Assembly (NCBI RefSeq): GCF_034190915.1
Contig: NW_026947484.1
Coordinates: 74,665,482 to 74,729,481, forward strand
Direction of reading: 5' to 3'
Source: Cavia porcellus
Lineage: Eukaryota; Chordata; Mammalia; Rodentia; Caviidae
DNA: 64,000 nucleotides
Shown here: piece by piece, positions 10,441 to 23,738 of the stretch
How positions within the stretch are numbered: the first letter of the stretch is position 1
Layout of the letters: every line of letters begins with the position of its first letter
The notes under the pieces: generated by a model
The model's database searches: none
What the model was told of the DNA's origin: nothing
The model's input: only the letters and a program-made list of their open reading frames with translations
Program-made: the position numbers and the translations under genes

Positions 10441-13400
10441 TAGTTTACAGGACATTAATGGGTTGAGTCTATAATTTGACCAATATTGCTGTAGACTAGC
10501 AGTCATCCATCATGTTTGGGGAGGAGGCCAATTTTAACTCCTGTGGACAGGCAGACATTTATTAATACTTAGAGGCATTTTCAGTTATGGCATCAGGGAA
10601 GGATGGATTTTTACCAGTCTCTTGCAAGTAGCTGCCAGTGATGCTGCTAATCATCTTACAAAGCACAGGAAGCCATCCACAAGAAAGAAGTGTCCAGTCC
10701 CAAATGCCATTAATGATAAGGTTGAGAAAGCTCTCAAACAGTGCATCCCAGATTCTTATTTATGCAGTTCCAAACCTGAGGGCATCATGAAACAGCCAAA
10801 TTCCTCCCCTATAGTGACTGGAACCCAATATAAAGCTGCCAACTGTTTGTTTGGATGAGAACATCTGACATAATCACCCATCACCTTTAATAAGATCTCT
10901 GACATCAAAATTTATTATAAGAAACAATCTTGTAGTCCTTCAAACTCAATACTTTCGCAGTATGAAAAATATGTTTCATGATCATCATACTTCCTGTTTT
11001 ATTTTAGATTAATAGAAAAACCCATCGCTCAATAGCATTAGTCAGGCTCACAGTCTTTTTTGATATTAATTTATCCAGGGGCACACTTAACAGGATCTAA
11101 CCAACAGTTATTTCAAGGCCTGAGATGCTTGAATGAAAGTATTTTATGTTGCTGACTGAGGCAAGCCCAGAACCTCTGAGGTCAGGCAGGTATATGCTGA
11201 TCTCCTTGCCGCAAGGAGAGGCCACAGAATCTCTTGCCAGTGGCACTAGAATTTCCCTCCAGAAACAGCCTTGCTTCTGCTGAGGACATCCCCTCTGTTT
11301 TTAGCTCCATAAGGAAAGAGCAGAATGCTATGGCTGCTTCGTTATGACACAGCTTTGTCTGAAACATCCTTAGTTACCGTGGATGAAACGTGACTTTTTT
11401 ATCCTTCTATTAAACAAATGATGTGACAGTGAAGCACAGCATATGAGAGGCCATTCCTTTCTGCCTAGGTGCCAGCAGAGCTGGCAGACCAGAACGATCG
11501 CTTCTACTAAGTGCTATATAACCCAAAAGAACTTTGAAATGGGCCAGTTTTCCAGAATCCCTGTCCAACTGAGTCTGTGTAATAAGGAAGTCCCCTATAC
11601 TAACTCTGCAAGGAAAGTAATTTGAAATGATCAATCTACTGTTTGTTCTGTTTCTGTTTTCTTCCACCCTTTTCTACCTATAAAGTCAATTTTCTTTGCT
11701 TGGCTCAGTGGAACACTTACTCTATTTCTCAGAAAGAGATATTGCCTGCTTCTAGAATCACAAACAAAAGCCCATTCAACTTTTAAATTAAATTAGTTGT
11801 AATTTTAATGTGTTTTAATACTATGAATAGAGTTAGGACTAGAAAGAGGGCAGGTGGGACAGAATCCAAACTGAAAATTGATTAAAATGAGTCTGATTTT
11901 GTAGTCAAAATGCTACTTGGAACAATCTAAAGAGGGTTTAGGGTATATCAAGGAACACAGAGACCACCACAAGTAGCTCCTATAATGAACAAACACACAA
12001 CATATCAAGTTGAAACACAGATACCAGCTACCCTCCCTGTATCCAGTCACCTGTCTGAGTCCTTCAAGACCCAGGCCTAACACTGTATCACCTTAGACAA
12101 TGACTTGTTAAAGAGATCTGTTGAATCAGTTTCTAGACCCGAGGATTCCTCCATGAAAGCAGGGTAATTCCACATGAAATCAGATCTGAAAGCTGACTTT
12201 AATTACACATGAATTCCCAAATGCAGGACTGAACAATCTTGAGCCCAGAGCTGTAAGCCAAGCAGGGACTCACCATGCTCCAAGACTGTCCCAGACCAGT
12301 AGGGCCCATCTCCCTATGGGTGGAGGACACAGTGGGGATGGACCATTGGAATCTCTTCACAAGGATGGGCAGGTTACCCCCTGGGTTTCTGTGGTTCCGT
12401 GTTTATGTGGGTGAAGCACAGTATGCCTTTATCACTGCCCACCTTTCACATTTTATAATTATCCATTAACTTATCTATTCTGACCATGAGTTTCTTAGAC
12501 GGATGAATTATTTATTATTTAGCTATGTGAGTTTCATAACTAGCATAGTCTGGCACATTGCAAGCGCTGTTTCAATTTTTCTTGATTGATTGATGAATAG
12601 TTCTGTATTTTATTACTGTCACCTTAATATGCATGCTGAAAACAGAGATTTTCAAATGTGTCTGTAAAAATAAAGAGTATCCTGGCTCAGTCTGCAAAAT
12701 CACACATAAAGAGGGAGTGATTATGCATGGAGAAGCCTGTTCTTTGCAACACCAAACTGTCTCCAGAGGAATTATAAATCTACTTGCTGAAAGGGAAAAC
12801 TCTCCTCAATATACATATGCATAACACAGATTGCAAAGAGGTCTGAATCTGAACAATATCTGACACGAGAACAATGGAATTCTGAGCTGAATGCTAGCTT
12901 CTGGTTATTTGACAAGAGACACATTTTCTTTGCAGATTTCAAAGACATTAAAAAATTTTAGTTAAGACTCCAGATGGCAGAATATATTAACTTTAAATTT
13001 AAAAATTATTAATGTGGTTCACAACTGTGCTGCCAGCTATTGTATTTTCTAATGTAAATGTAATGCAAAAGAGAAGAAAAAGATACATTTTCTATTAGGT
13101 TTATAATCACATGCGATCTCAAACTTTAAAAGAAAATTACCCTTGAGAATCACCTATGTGCCTAACACATGAGAAGTATAATACCAATAGAAGCAAAGAC
13201 TGCAAGGAAATGTTTGGCAATCCTCTTTAAAGATTTCATGGGCAGAAAATCTACATGCAAAAGTAGTGCTGTTTAGTGGCACATCCTTCAAACTGACAAA
13301 TGAAGACTTTAGATGTATCTGCAGTATCATAAAGGAAATCTTACATTGTGAGAAACAGTGATATTTTAGACTCATGAAGGACTTTGTTTTTCAATGTGTC

Positions 13401-13449
13401 TCATTCTGTGATTCATGCATCTGTACCATGAAACAACAAAATCTGAGGC
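10441..13449. other. Intronic, mostly unassigned; possible MIR at 12480-12600
   Basis: Frames at 10622-10858 (plus), 11182-11367 (minus) and 11410-11667 (minus) resemble no family I know and lack splice context. Around 12480-12600 a degenerate sense MIR is possible (gtgagtttcataactagcat, gcacattgcaagcgctg). Confidence 0.45.
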
Positions 13450-13859
13450 CTGTCTTAATTACTTTTCTCACGGCTGAGACAAAATACCTGGTACCTAAAG
13501 TTAAGGGAGGAAAGGTTTATTTAGCTCACAATTTGTAGAGGTTTCAGTCTATAATTGGCTGGTTCTGTGGCGGGTTGGTATGGTAAACATACATTGCAGA
13601 GTAAAATCAGTTCAGAGTAAGCAAAGAGAACAAAAGCAAGCAAGCAAGGTGCTTTAACAGCGTCTCTTTGACCCTTTTATCATATTCAGGCTACTCAGGG
13701 TGGGGAGCACTCACATCCTTAATCCTAGTGCCCTTGAGCCTAACATCACACGATGGATCAATTCCAGCATCACCCACTCTAGATCCAGCCATTTCTGAAA
13801 AAGCCCCATTTATGACCTTGTGAGACTTTGGGGGAACATCTAAACACAAGCCATAACAT
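13450..13859 (-). mobile_element. MaLR LTR, antisense
   Basis: The reverse strand begins tgttatggcttgtgtttaga and tgttcccccaaagtctcac, matching the LTR at 7761 closely over its 5' half. The plus-strand left end reads ttacttttctcacggctgag. Confidence 0.8.
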
Positions 13860-15109
13860 GGTCTAAACAGCATCCAAAGACTCACAAACATTACCATCAC
13901 ACACCATTTATTGAGTGGCACGTAAATAAGACCTATCATTATTATGAATTTTCTTCATTGAAAATCTTCAAAAGCCGGAGGCCATATGAAAAATATCAGA
14001 ATAAAATAAAAAATATGGCAGTCAAAAGCATTGCCTACCTCAGCAATTGGAAAAATTGTCATTCTGGCCAGCTCCAGACAGATGACTTTGACAACAGTGA
14101 AAAACACATGTATTAAATAGAGTGACACTGTAATTGATTATCCCACCTGGGACATTTTTAAAGGGAAGTAAGGCCCTAAGTCCTACAGTGTGGTTATGAC
14201 CAGCTCTGCCCTGTCAAACCTAAGGAAAGATGTTCTGTTTCCTTACGTTTAAACAGTAGATTTTTGGAATCTTCCAATTCTAGAGCATTTCTTAGGATTT
14301 CTTTGAATCCACCTTTAGCAGATGGCTAATGACACTGGGTGGTGAAGAACGGAACCAAAGAGAGTTTTTCAAAGTGTGTTGTACATAGTCAGAAGAACAT
14401 TTTTACAGTTTATCTGGCATGTGTTGGCTTGGAAATCAGTTGCCCCTCAAAACCAAAGTATACAAATACCTGATTACCTGTAAGCTCTCATCCTTATAGT
14501 CTTACTATTACCCTAGAATAACATCAAAAAGTTGTATGTATGCGTTTAATGCTATTTTAATACATTTTTGTGATTTCGTGAGTTGTACACATTGAGTAGA
14601 TAATCTGAGATTATTTAGTTGAAGAATAATTCATCTTATTTACATTAGAAACAAATGTATACCTTTGTTTCTTAAATATAATCTAGAGGTGAAATTTTCA
14701 TGATGAACACAGCTACACCAATGCACATTTATCCCCTTTTCTTTCTTCAAGAAGTCATTAAAAAGTAGCAAAAAAATGGAAACATTAAAGTCAAGTAAAT
14801 TTTTGGCCATGCCAGAAATTATAATCCCCCGATTATCTCCTGTGCAAGGGCTATGGAAAGGAGCCAAGATCCAGGGAAAGCCAAGCAGAAGCGGAGACAA
14901 GGCTCTGGCGAAAAGGCTCAGGAGACTACAGAGGTCAAGATGCCAGGGTGCCAGCAAAATCACATTCCCTGTGGCTGTGCAGATAAAACTTTGACCAACA
15001 ACAACATAAAGTGCTAGGTAAAAAATATAGGCATTAACATTCCACAACACTAAAAGCACTTAAGAGCTCAAAACCAGGCCAAGTTTTATAACAGAGGGGT
15101 AAGCAGAAC
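13860..15109. other. Intronic, unassigned; open minus-strand frame at 14640-15059
   Basis: No repeat family recognised. The 139-codon minus-strand frame at 14640-15059 is hydrophobic at its start but resembles no known protein and lacks initiation or splice context. Confidence 0.45.
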
Positions 15110-15129
15110 CTCAAAACACCAACTGCTCT

Positions 15130-15373
15130 CCAGGGTATTTGCCACACACGGTGCATGGTTAATTATTATACAATGTAAATAAACTAAAGATGTGTAATTT
15201 TACCCCCTTTTTAAAAAAAGGTACACAAGAGGAAACAGAGAGATAAAGCTTTTGTAAATGGGAAGGAGACCAAGAAATGAAAGCAGGGAGAAGAGAGAAG
15301 AGGGAAAGGGGACAAAAAAGAATTAAGATGTATTATGTGCATGTACCAACTCCCCAGGATTAATTTAATCATG
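15130..15373 (+). mobile_element. L1 3' UTR end
   Basis: ttattatacaatgtaaataa, a purine-rich run at 15220-15310 and tgtgcatgtaccaactcccc match the 3' end pattern of the L1 copy at 36713-37085. Sense orientation. Confidence 0.6.
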
Positions 15374-15468
15374 TTGCTGGGGCTGGGGATTTAGCTCAGT
15401 GGCATAAGAACCTGCCTTGCAAGCAGGCAATCATGAGTTCGATCTCTAGTACCAGTAAAAAAAAAAAA
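15374..15468 (+). mobile_element. ID-type SINE with 12 bp target duplication
   Basis: Body ggggctggggatttagctca, then gagttcgatctctagtacca and a poly-A tail. Flanked by aatttaatcatg at 15362-15373 and 15469-15480. Inserted at the end of an L1 3' UTR. Confidence 0.9.
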
Positions 15469-15834
15469 AATTTAATCATGTGCTGCAAAGAGATACTAAT
15501 GAAAACTTTCATTTAAAAAAAAGTTTAAAGGTATCAGCACTAGGGGGACGAAAGAATAGCCGAGAGGCCACTTTAGGAGAATTTTACTAGAAACCCTTCC
15601 ATGTGTGGCGGGCATTGTATTCATCAATACCATTTCTCCTTATTTTCCAAGAATACAAGAAATTAAAACTCAGATCTTGTGCTTAGTAGGCCTTTTGACT
15701 AGTTAGTTACAGCTAATAAAAAATATGAGCAAAGATTATATGCCTCACTTCTAGCCTACAACCATAAAACTCTTGAACAATTGCTAACTCTTTTTTTCCT
15801 CCTGCCAGAATAAGAGATGAATATTATAGTCTGA

Positions 15835-16205
15835 ATGAATGAACATTCTGCATTTGTCATAAAATACCACAGAGTGGCTAGTTTGTAAGGAAGAGAAATT
15901 TATTTCCTACAGTAAATAGAGAAGGTTATCGGCGTATGGAGTCCAATATCAAGGTGTCAGTGTCTGGGGAGGGCTTTCTTCCTGTGTCATAACACAGGAT
16001 ATTACATGGTGAAAGTGGCTTTGATAACTAACCTGCATTTAATATAATGATATGCATGAGGCTAAGGCTCTCATAACCCTTTATCTTTTACCATGCACCA
16101 GCACCACCACAAAGGCAGTTAAGCACTACATGAGTTTGAGTGGGATGTCAAGTCATAGCACTGAGGGTGGGCCTCAGTCAACCCGAGCCCCAGAGTATCT
16201 GTGTG
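15835..16205 (-). mobile_element. MaLR/MST LTR, antisense
   Basis: Plus strand tgtcataaaataccacagag, gaagagaaatttatttccta and gtccaatatcaaggtgtcag is the reverse of an MST/MLT-type LTR. Confidence 0.65.
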
Positions 16206-16500
16206 GATGAGTGCCATCCCCCACCAAAAAACCTACAACACATTGTAAGAATCAGAAGTAAACCTTTATGTGATCACTGAAATCTGGTGGGCTGTTGGTT
16301 ATCCCAGATTAAGCCTCACCTAGGCTAACAAAGAAATTTATACCAGAAGTGGAGCAGGTGCTGGTATAACAGTGTGGCATTGACTCAAAACCAGACAGAG
16401 CAAAATGGAAACTAGGAAAGCCAATCACCTACTAATCACAGCAAGTGAGAATTCACACAATGTAACAATGCACCTGGTGATATTGGAAAAGAGGTTGGAA
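16206..16500 (+). mobile_element. Possible ERVL/MLT1 LTR end plus start of internal region
   Basis: ctgaaatctggtgggctgtt followed by aatttataccagaagtggag resembles an LTR end next to an ERVL/MaLR-type primer-binding region (…ccagaagtgggg). The body is too diverged for firm assignment. Confidence 0.35.
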
Positions 16501-17087
16501 ACTGTTACTTCTCTGTATGAATTGCTGCTGGTTTCTCCCAAACCCCAGCATTTAAGAAATAGAATTTAATCTTTATGGACAAGCATCCTTGCAAGGAAGA
16601 CAGGTATCACTGATCCCTGTGAAGCTCACATTTCTGACACAATAAAGAGCAGAGACTGCCCTTTGATGGTTTAATGGATTTAATAGGGATGCTGTGTTAT
16701 CACCCTTACTAGGAATAGCCATAGAAAAACTAGTTAGCCTTCATGTGTTGACTCATTAGTCACTACCCTAACTCTGATGCATGCTAGCTGTGCTTGCCCA
16801 TCTGACTCAGGTTATGAATATGTAAATTAGGCATCACGTAGATGTATAAATGCTACTATGATATTATGGCCACCCCTAGGAATAGGAGTCACACTTCCTG
16901 CAATCATCTACTCTACATCACAATACACTAGTCACGATGCAACAAAAGATGCACATTTATATTCCAGTGACTCTTGGGCAAAGCATACTTTTGCCCTCAG
17001 TTGAAAACTAATACACCATACTTTCATTCTCCTTGTGGGCCCTAGGGGCTGATGAACCTGCGCAAGGAAACTTTAGTCTAAGAGGCT
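16501..17087. other. Intronic, unassigned
   Basis: No gene or repeat family recognised. Confidence 0.5.
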
Positions 17088-17428
17088 GTCATGGTTTATG
17101 TCAGTGGCCCCCAGGCCTCATGCGTTTGCATTATGCATTTGTGATTGGTTCATTGTCTAGTGCTTGGATTGATGGTGTCAGTGCTACACCCACCTAGGGG
17201 TGGAGCCAGGATGTGATGTAATGGCAGGAAGAAGGTGTGTCTCTCTCTGTTGCCAGTTCCCCCTTGCTGTTTGCAGCTGCCCTGAACTGCGGCCCAGCCA
17301 TGCCACCCTCCTTGGAGCCAACTGAGTATGGACTGAAACCTCCAAAAACTGTAAGAAATAAACCTTTCTTTTCCCAACTTTGGGCATCAGGTATTTTGTC
17401 TCAGTGACCAGTAAAAAGTAACTAAGAC
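17088..17428 (+). mobile_element. MaLR solo LTR
   Basis: Starts tgtcatggtttatgtcagtg and has ggagccaactgagtatggac and tgaaacctccaaaaactg. A polyadenylation signal aataaacc follows and it ends attttgtctcagtgacc. Same architecture as the LTR at 7761. Confidence 0.85.
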
Positions 17429-17644
17429 AGAGGCCTAGGTTCCCCCACAACCCTCAGCCAGTGCCCAGTCATGACAGGCGCCATGGCTTGTGTTTTGGCA
17501 ATGTAATCACCTAATTAGCCCTCTCCACTCCAGCCTCACAGTAACCTCTGATATTCTAAAAACAGAGAATAGTCACTGTGCAGTCTCTGACCAGCAGAGT
17601 ACCTTTGACGTGGAATGATTTAATATGTGCATTAAAATCTTCTT

Positions 17645-17725
17645 TTTTTCAGGAGTGAGAATTGAACCTAGGGCCTCGCAAATGCTAGGCAGACACTCTG
17701 TCACAGAGGTGAACCCTAACCTCCA
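17645..17725 (-). mobile_element. Old ID-type SINE, antisense
   Basis: gtgagaattgaacctagggc, then atgctaggcagacactctgt and cagaggtgaaccct, is a reversed, diverged ID body. Confidence 0.65.
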
Positions 17726-17859
17726 GTAAATGTATTTTTAATAAATATCATTCACAGCAGAGTTTCACAGTCACAAAGGTGATAATGGGGAGAAAAACCT
17801 TAGTGTTTGTTTTAAAGTTCATACTGTGTTTCTGGATCCTGGTGGAACCATTTAGAGTT

Positions 17860-17957
17860 TTGCTTTGCTTTGTTTTGCTTTGGTTCCAGGGATCGAACTC
17901 ACAACCTAGCACTTGCCAGGCAGGCACTCATGCCACTGAGCTAAATCCTCAGTCCCT
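17860..17957 (-). mobile_element. ID-type SINE, antisense
   Basis: ggttccagggatcgaactca (B box), ccaggcaggcactcatgcc, actgagctaaatcctcagtc (A box), with a T/TTTGC-rich left end from the A tail. Confidence 0.9.
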
Positions 17958-20329
17958 AGAGTTTTTCTAAGTGTTTAAAAATTTGCAATAAGTTATTATG
18001 TATTCTCAGCTTCAAAACACTCGTCCTCTCATTTTCTACAAAAGAAGGCTAAGTTATTCTAAATAAAATTCATTTTGCAATAAATTAATAATGTTATATT
18101 AATTCTTTCATTGGACTGAAATTGAAACAATCTAATTAGAGATCTAATATTTTACCAAAGAAATATGTCATATTTCTGACAATTATCTGTTAAAGCACCA
18201 AAACTATTCATCAAAATGAAAAAAATACACTGTGACTAATAATAATTAAAATGTAATTATATTTCAAAATGAAATAAAGGACACAGCAATAAAAGATCAG
18301 TGTTCATAACAAATGATGACACAATGCTCAGTTTTACTTGTAACTTAAGGTACCACAAATATATGCTCACCTATTCTATACAAGATTTCTCTTTTCTACC
18401 CATTACATTTAAGGCCAGTTTTAAAACCTACACTGAGTATGTGTAAATTAGCAGGGGAAAAGGAATGTAAAGTCAAAATAACATCAAAAATTTAGGCAAT
18501 CCCCCAACATATTCATGGGTTATATTCTAACCTTGTGCTATAATGCTGAGAGTTTGGCGTTTGGAATCCCTCCCCTGAGAATAGCAGCTGTCTGTATCCC
18601 AGCCCAGCACTTTCCCCTTGGTATGGCCACCCTGCTCTGTGGTTATTGAAGGGGCACTCTATTTCCATTTGATCTTGACCAGTCAGGTGTCACCAGATAC
18701 TTCGCCCAAGATAGACATCTACCTGACATTCTTTACTTCAAAACTCAGTAGACCTTTACAGTCAAACTTTCTTTGTGGGATGAAGACCTAAGGTATATAT
18801 TTCAATGGCAGCAATCATGTTTCCCACAGACTCTCCAAATAAGTTGAAGCCAACAGACGAAGAGGAGATGAGAGAAACCTAGTGAGACCAGGCAGCATCT
18901 GCATCCCTTGTTCCAGCTATTCCTAAGGTCCAGCTGTTCTTATGCCCTTATCTGATAATCAATCACCCATTCATGAATATCAAAAGCTAAGTCATTCTGT
19001 TTACTTAGACTAGACGAAGCTGAGCATTTGTGATTTGTAACCAAGAGCTCTGACCAGTAACACAGAAAACTGGTACCAAGGCTGGTGGGTTCCCAGAGAA
19101 AGTCAGAGTAGTTTATTTAATAATAATTCTGGTGTTATAAAAAATCCTGAGTCTTAATCTTGGGTATCTGGGGGTTCATAACCTGACCTCTTCACTGAGC
19201 CCCACATTCTTCTCAGTTTCTTCATCAACCACAGCACCCTATTAAAGAGATCATCAGTGAGATAAAAAGAGAGGGGAAGAAGTGTAACATGTCATGACAA
19301 GGAGCAGTTCTCAAAGAAGAGCTGATCGGAGGGTCAACAGCTAACATAAGGCGAGTCCTTGGGTACAGCCATGGTCATTGCTAACCGAGCTGCGCACATG
19401 GAGAAATGACTGTCCTGTGCCTTCCAAAACTGTTTTGTTTTCATAAATGCCAGTTAAACTGAGCAAGCATTCACATAAAGATCATGGCACCATGATTCTA
19501 TAACCGCTATTTTTCTAAAATAGCATTTGACTGGAATTTCATGAAAGAGAATTGCCTTGAAATAAAAGCATAGTCACAGAAAAAGGCGGCAGGGCCCCCT
19601 AATTTTATTTCAAAAAAATAGAAAATGAAATGCTTCCCCCAAAAAACTACTCCATTCAAAGCATTCGTGGGTAATGTGCATATATTGAAGAATAAAAACG
19701 TAAGACTAGATTAAAAATAGCCAGGGCGTAGGATCTACCATTATAGAACAGTCAAGAATGAAACGGTGGCTAAAACAAATGAATGTGCATAGCATTATCC
19801 TTCTTATCCAACATAAACTAGCAATTAAAACAATAGTTTAAAAAGACTCATAGCAGCTACTTGGAGTGAGTCAGACTCTGAAAAGAGATGAAGTATTATG
19901 TCTACATTCTGATCATTTAGAGAATGTTTGCTTTAGAAGAAAGCTATAAAAAAAAGACAGATTTTTAAACAGTTTTATTAGGAAAATAATTTATATGTTA
20001 TCTATGGAAAATGTAGAAGTAGCAGAGGGGGAAGTGAGACACATAGTCTTGGAATTCACCACCTATCAGTAAGTGAGTAAGTATCCTTTCAGTCTTTTTT
20101 CTATGCACCTAGAAACATATTTTCAACCAAAGTCTCTACTACATACTTGTTTTAAAAATTGCTTCTAATGTGCTTGTGCTCTCCAGTATTAATCTTTACA
20201 TTTTGCTGAACCCCCCTTAAAATAACAATTCCTTTAATAAAGGCACCCACATTTGCCTTGGGGAAAATGAATACTATTTCATCAGAAATATGACTGATGA
20301 ACTTTTGACTTAGAAAAGTAAATTTTTAA
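17958..20329. other. Intronic, AT-rich, unassigned
   Basis: No exon, RNA gene or clear repeat family recognised; 18050-18500 is particularly AT-rich. Confidence 0.5.
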
Positions 20330-20500
20330 AGCCGAGTGTGGTGGCTCATGTTTGTATTCCCAGCACTCAAAAGGCTCAGGCAAGATCTTTGTGAGTTTGA
20401 GACCAGCCTGGGATGGCTACAAAGTGAGCTCAAGGCCAGCCTGAGCTGCATAGAGACCCTGTCTCAAAAAGACCAAAAAAAAAAAGAAAGAAAGAAAATT
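20330..20500 (+). mobile_element. B1-type SINE with internal duplication
   Basis: gccgagtgtggtggctcatg start; gagaccagcctgggatggct is followed by a second copy-like ctcaaggccagcctgagctg; ends gaccctgtctcaaaaag and an A-rich tail. Confidence 0.92.
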
Positions 20501-23464
20501 AAATTTTTGAGTCCTGAGTGAAATATATTTTCTCAAAAGTCAGATGGTGTTGAGAAATAAGAGGTCTTTTAAATTTCTTATGCTTCTATTAACAAGAACC
20601 AGAAGTTCCCAGATACATGCCAAAAGGGTGACATTGTAACTCATCTTCTGAGGAAGGACACTGTAGAACGTGAAAATGGGTCTCCTGACCTATCTCAAGA
20701 CCAACAGGAGAAACTTCATCCAGGCAAAGCAAAGCATGCCTCACACTGCGATACTCAGAAAGAAGCTAAGCTGACTGTCAGAGCCCCATTGCATCCACCA
20801 TGGTGAGGGAGGGGTGCTCCCCCAGGGTGGCTGTGAGCTGGGCAGTCTAAGTCAGAGGACGATGGAAGATGAGACTCACAGGGATCCCCCAAACCAGGAA
20901 GAGCCAAGGCGGGGCTGGCTGTGCAGCAGAGGCATCAGGTCCTCAACAAAGCAACAGAATTAGCCCCAACTCCAGAGAGGAGCCACAGGGCACCCACACA
21001 CAGATCTGAAGTCCTCAGCCCCGCTCCACAAATACCACATAACCTCGGTCCTCACACACACAGATGGCTCTGGGGGAAGCAGAATGGGTAGGAGGAGGAA
21101 CTCGGAAAGAGTGGGCATTGTTCTGACTATTTTAACCTAAAACAAGCTGTTTAAACTCCCAGACATGGGTAAGTTAAACTGGGGTGCTTGCATTCCTCTC
21201 TACTAACCAAGGGCAGAAAAGTTAACAGAACCAGTTTCAGAAAGTTGACCTTATCTATGTATCTGAGCAGTACAGGAATTCTGAATTCTGCTACCCAGTA
21301 GATAGCGAAATGTCCTTAGTCTACTACGACATCAAATCAAATGCCCACTTAATAGTATAATTTGGAATTTTTATAAGTTAGATAGAACTGTCTCTTTAGC
21401 GTATAAATATTATCGTCCCTTCATTAATTCACTGAAGCTATATTGTGCACAGTAACCAGGAACAGCCCAAGTTTAGCTTATTTTAAAGTCTTCCTCCATT
21501 CTAAATAGAAGTCCAAGTACTACAGCCGTCTGGTGTCACCTGAGAGGTGACTGATGTACCTCAGGGTTGCCTGACTGGGATCATAGCCATGAAAACCAAT
21601 TCTGGTTTTATTGTGGATTTGTACTTGCTTGCCACACAGTCTTATTAAAACAAATTCTACTGGGTTCCATTGTTTGCAGCGCCTTTTCAGCTTTTGTGGG
21701 TGCTCTTTCTGCCTCCTCGCTGGTTTATTGTTTTGATAAATATTAACTGAGTGCTCACTGTGTTCTTGTTCCCTATCCTGATTCTCCCTCAAATCACTTT
21801 TCACTCTTGACCAAAATGCTCTTTTAAATCCTTTCCCCGCCAGTTCAAATCATAAACTGTGTCTGTGAAAACCACAATACTGAATGTGTTTTGAGTATGC
21901 AAGAGGTTTCTAAGCCTTTACACGCCGTTTGCAGAGGGCCTGAGTCTATGTTAAAGGTTGGAGGCTTTCTGGAAGGAGAAACCCTCATGAACTTCAGCGG
22001 AGGGGCAGGCTGTGGCACGTGCTTAGAAAGGCCTGATTATTTCCCTTGGCCTTTTAATCCTAGTTCTGGAGCTATCGGGACATGGGACGACTGGTCAGCG
22101 AATACATATATAAGTTGAAGTTGATGATCATTGACTTGAGAGACTCTAAATATCTCTTGGATTAACAACCAAGAAAATCACTTACTAAATGCAGAAGAAT
22201 GGTACAGCAAATTAGAAAACACAGACACTCTTTTCTGAGTACACTAATGGTATCCTGATGCCTTAAAGCTGGGTTCTTCCACTCAACATGGGGTATCTGA
22301 AATGTACCTGAACCTGCTCAAACAGTAATAATAGATAAAGAGGTCTGAAGAGTTAGTCTCCCCATTGATTCAAATTTATTGCCCATGCCCAAGTTATTTT
22401 TTAAAAAAAACTTTAAAACTATGGGGTTCCAGGCTCCATAATCATCACCAGATTTGGGTTTTCTTCTTTTTTCCCTTTTCTCAGCTTTCTTTCTGTTACA
22501 GAACAGGGAGTGGGGGGAGGAGGAGTAAAACACACAGGCTCTTTAACTTGAGGCTCAGGTAGGAAAGAAAAGTAATTGAAATTACAAATACAGATAATTA
22601 ACCTGAGTCCTTAAAACTAAATATCACCATGGAGACCAGCGCAGGAACTGTCTCCATGGAGATCTGAATGAATCTGGGGTTTTTTGCTTTAAATTATCAT
22701 TTGTTGCCAGATGTCAATTTGGCTATGAGAAAATCAGAATCAGTGAATGAATGAATGAAAGAGGTAGTCTCATACAAAAGAATTTACGATATTAAGTTTA
22801 AATAAACCAGAATTTATTAAATCTAAATTGTTTTGGTTCTTGTTGTTCTATTATTCCAGTGAGTGGGAAGATATCCCAGGAGAAAATTTTCCCTCAACTC
22901 AGAATTTCTAATTGAAACATTTGATCATATGGTACATGCTACAGGGATGAGCAGGGAGAGAGAATTCCTAGAAAAGGCATCAGTTAGAAGCAGCAAAATG
23001 TGGGGAGGATGACGTGGCTCTATCTAGTTTCCACTGTAGCCAAGAGGAGCAATGAGGCAGAGGTCATCTTTAACAACCAACCTGGTTATATTACTTTATC
23101 AGGTCTGTTACACCAACCAGTGTAGCGAGATCAAACAGACTTGTATTACATGTCAGATAAAGAGAAATGAGACAAATTCAAATATTTATAGAACCAGAAT
23201 TTCTCCCAGTCACAGACTATATTTTTTACCTATTGATATCGTCACTTATTGATCAAACTACTCAGTTTAGAGATCACCCAAAGATATAGATATTAGGAGT
23301 TCATCAATTAAATAAAAAGTCACGAAGTGCAAAGTTAATAAAGGTGTTGATGTATTATAAAATAAGTCAATAGAAAGCTAACAATTATATATGACCAAAA
23401 TGGATAAAAAGCAAAATGGTCAAGGACATTATTATCATTTCAAAGTTACAAACTCCAATTTGTT
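20501..23464. other. Intronic, unassigned; odd minus-strand frame at 21520-21804
   Basis: No repeat family recognised over most of this stretch. A 94-codon minus-strand frame at 21804-21520 is rich in charged residues and ends in YDPSQATLRYISHLSGDTRR; I recognise no family. A 10 bp inverted repeat lies at 22627-22659. Confidence 0.45.
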
Positions 23465-23738
23465 TTCATGCCTGGGGATTGACCTCAGGGTCTTTGCATA
23501 GATCTACAATCCCAGTCCTTTTCATTTTTTACTTCTTTTTTTTTTTTTTTTGGTACCAGGGATCGAACTCATGACTTCATGTTTGCCAAGGTAGCATTTA
23601 CGCCACTGAGCTAAACCCCCAGCCATTTTTTATTCTGAGGCAGAGCCTTACTACATTGCCCAGGCCAGGCTCGAATTTGCCATTCTCCTGCCTCAGCCTC
23701 CCAGAACACTGGTCTTGAACCACTATACCCAGTTTACA
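23465..23738 (-). mobile_element. Cluster: ID fragment, ID SINE and B1 SINE, all antisense
   Basis: 23465-23520 is a degenerate ID piece. 23536-23627 is a full reversed ID body (tggtaccagggatcgaactc to ccactgagctaaacccccag) after a T run. 23628-23738 is a reversed B1 (cctcctgcctcagcct-like text inside ccattctcctgcctcagcct). Confidence 0.85.

Noticed and set aside
14640..15059. 139-codon minus-strand frame with a hydrophobic start
   Set aside because: Possible signal-peptide look, but no family similarity, no Kozak or splice support and AT-rich chance composition.
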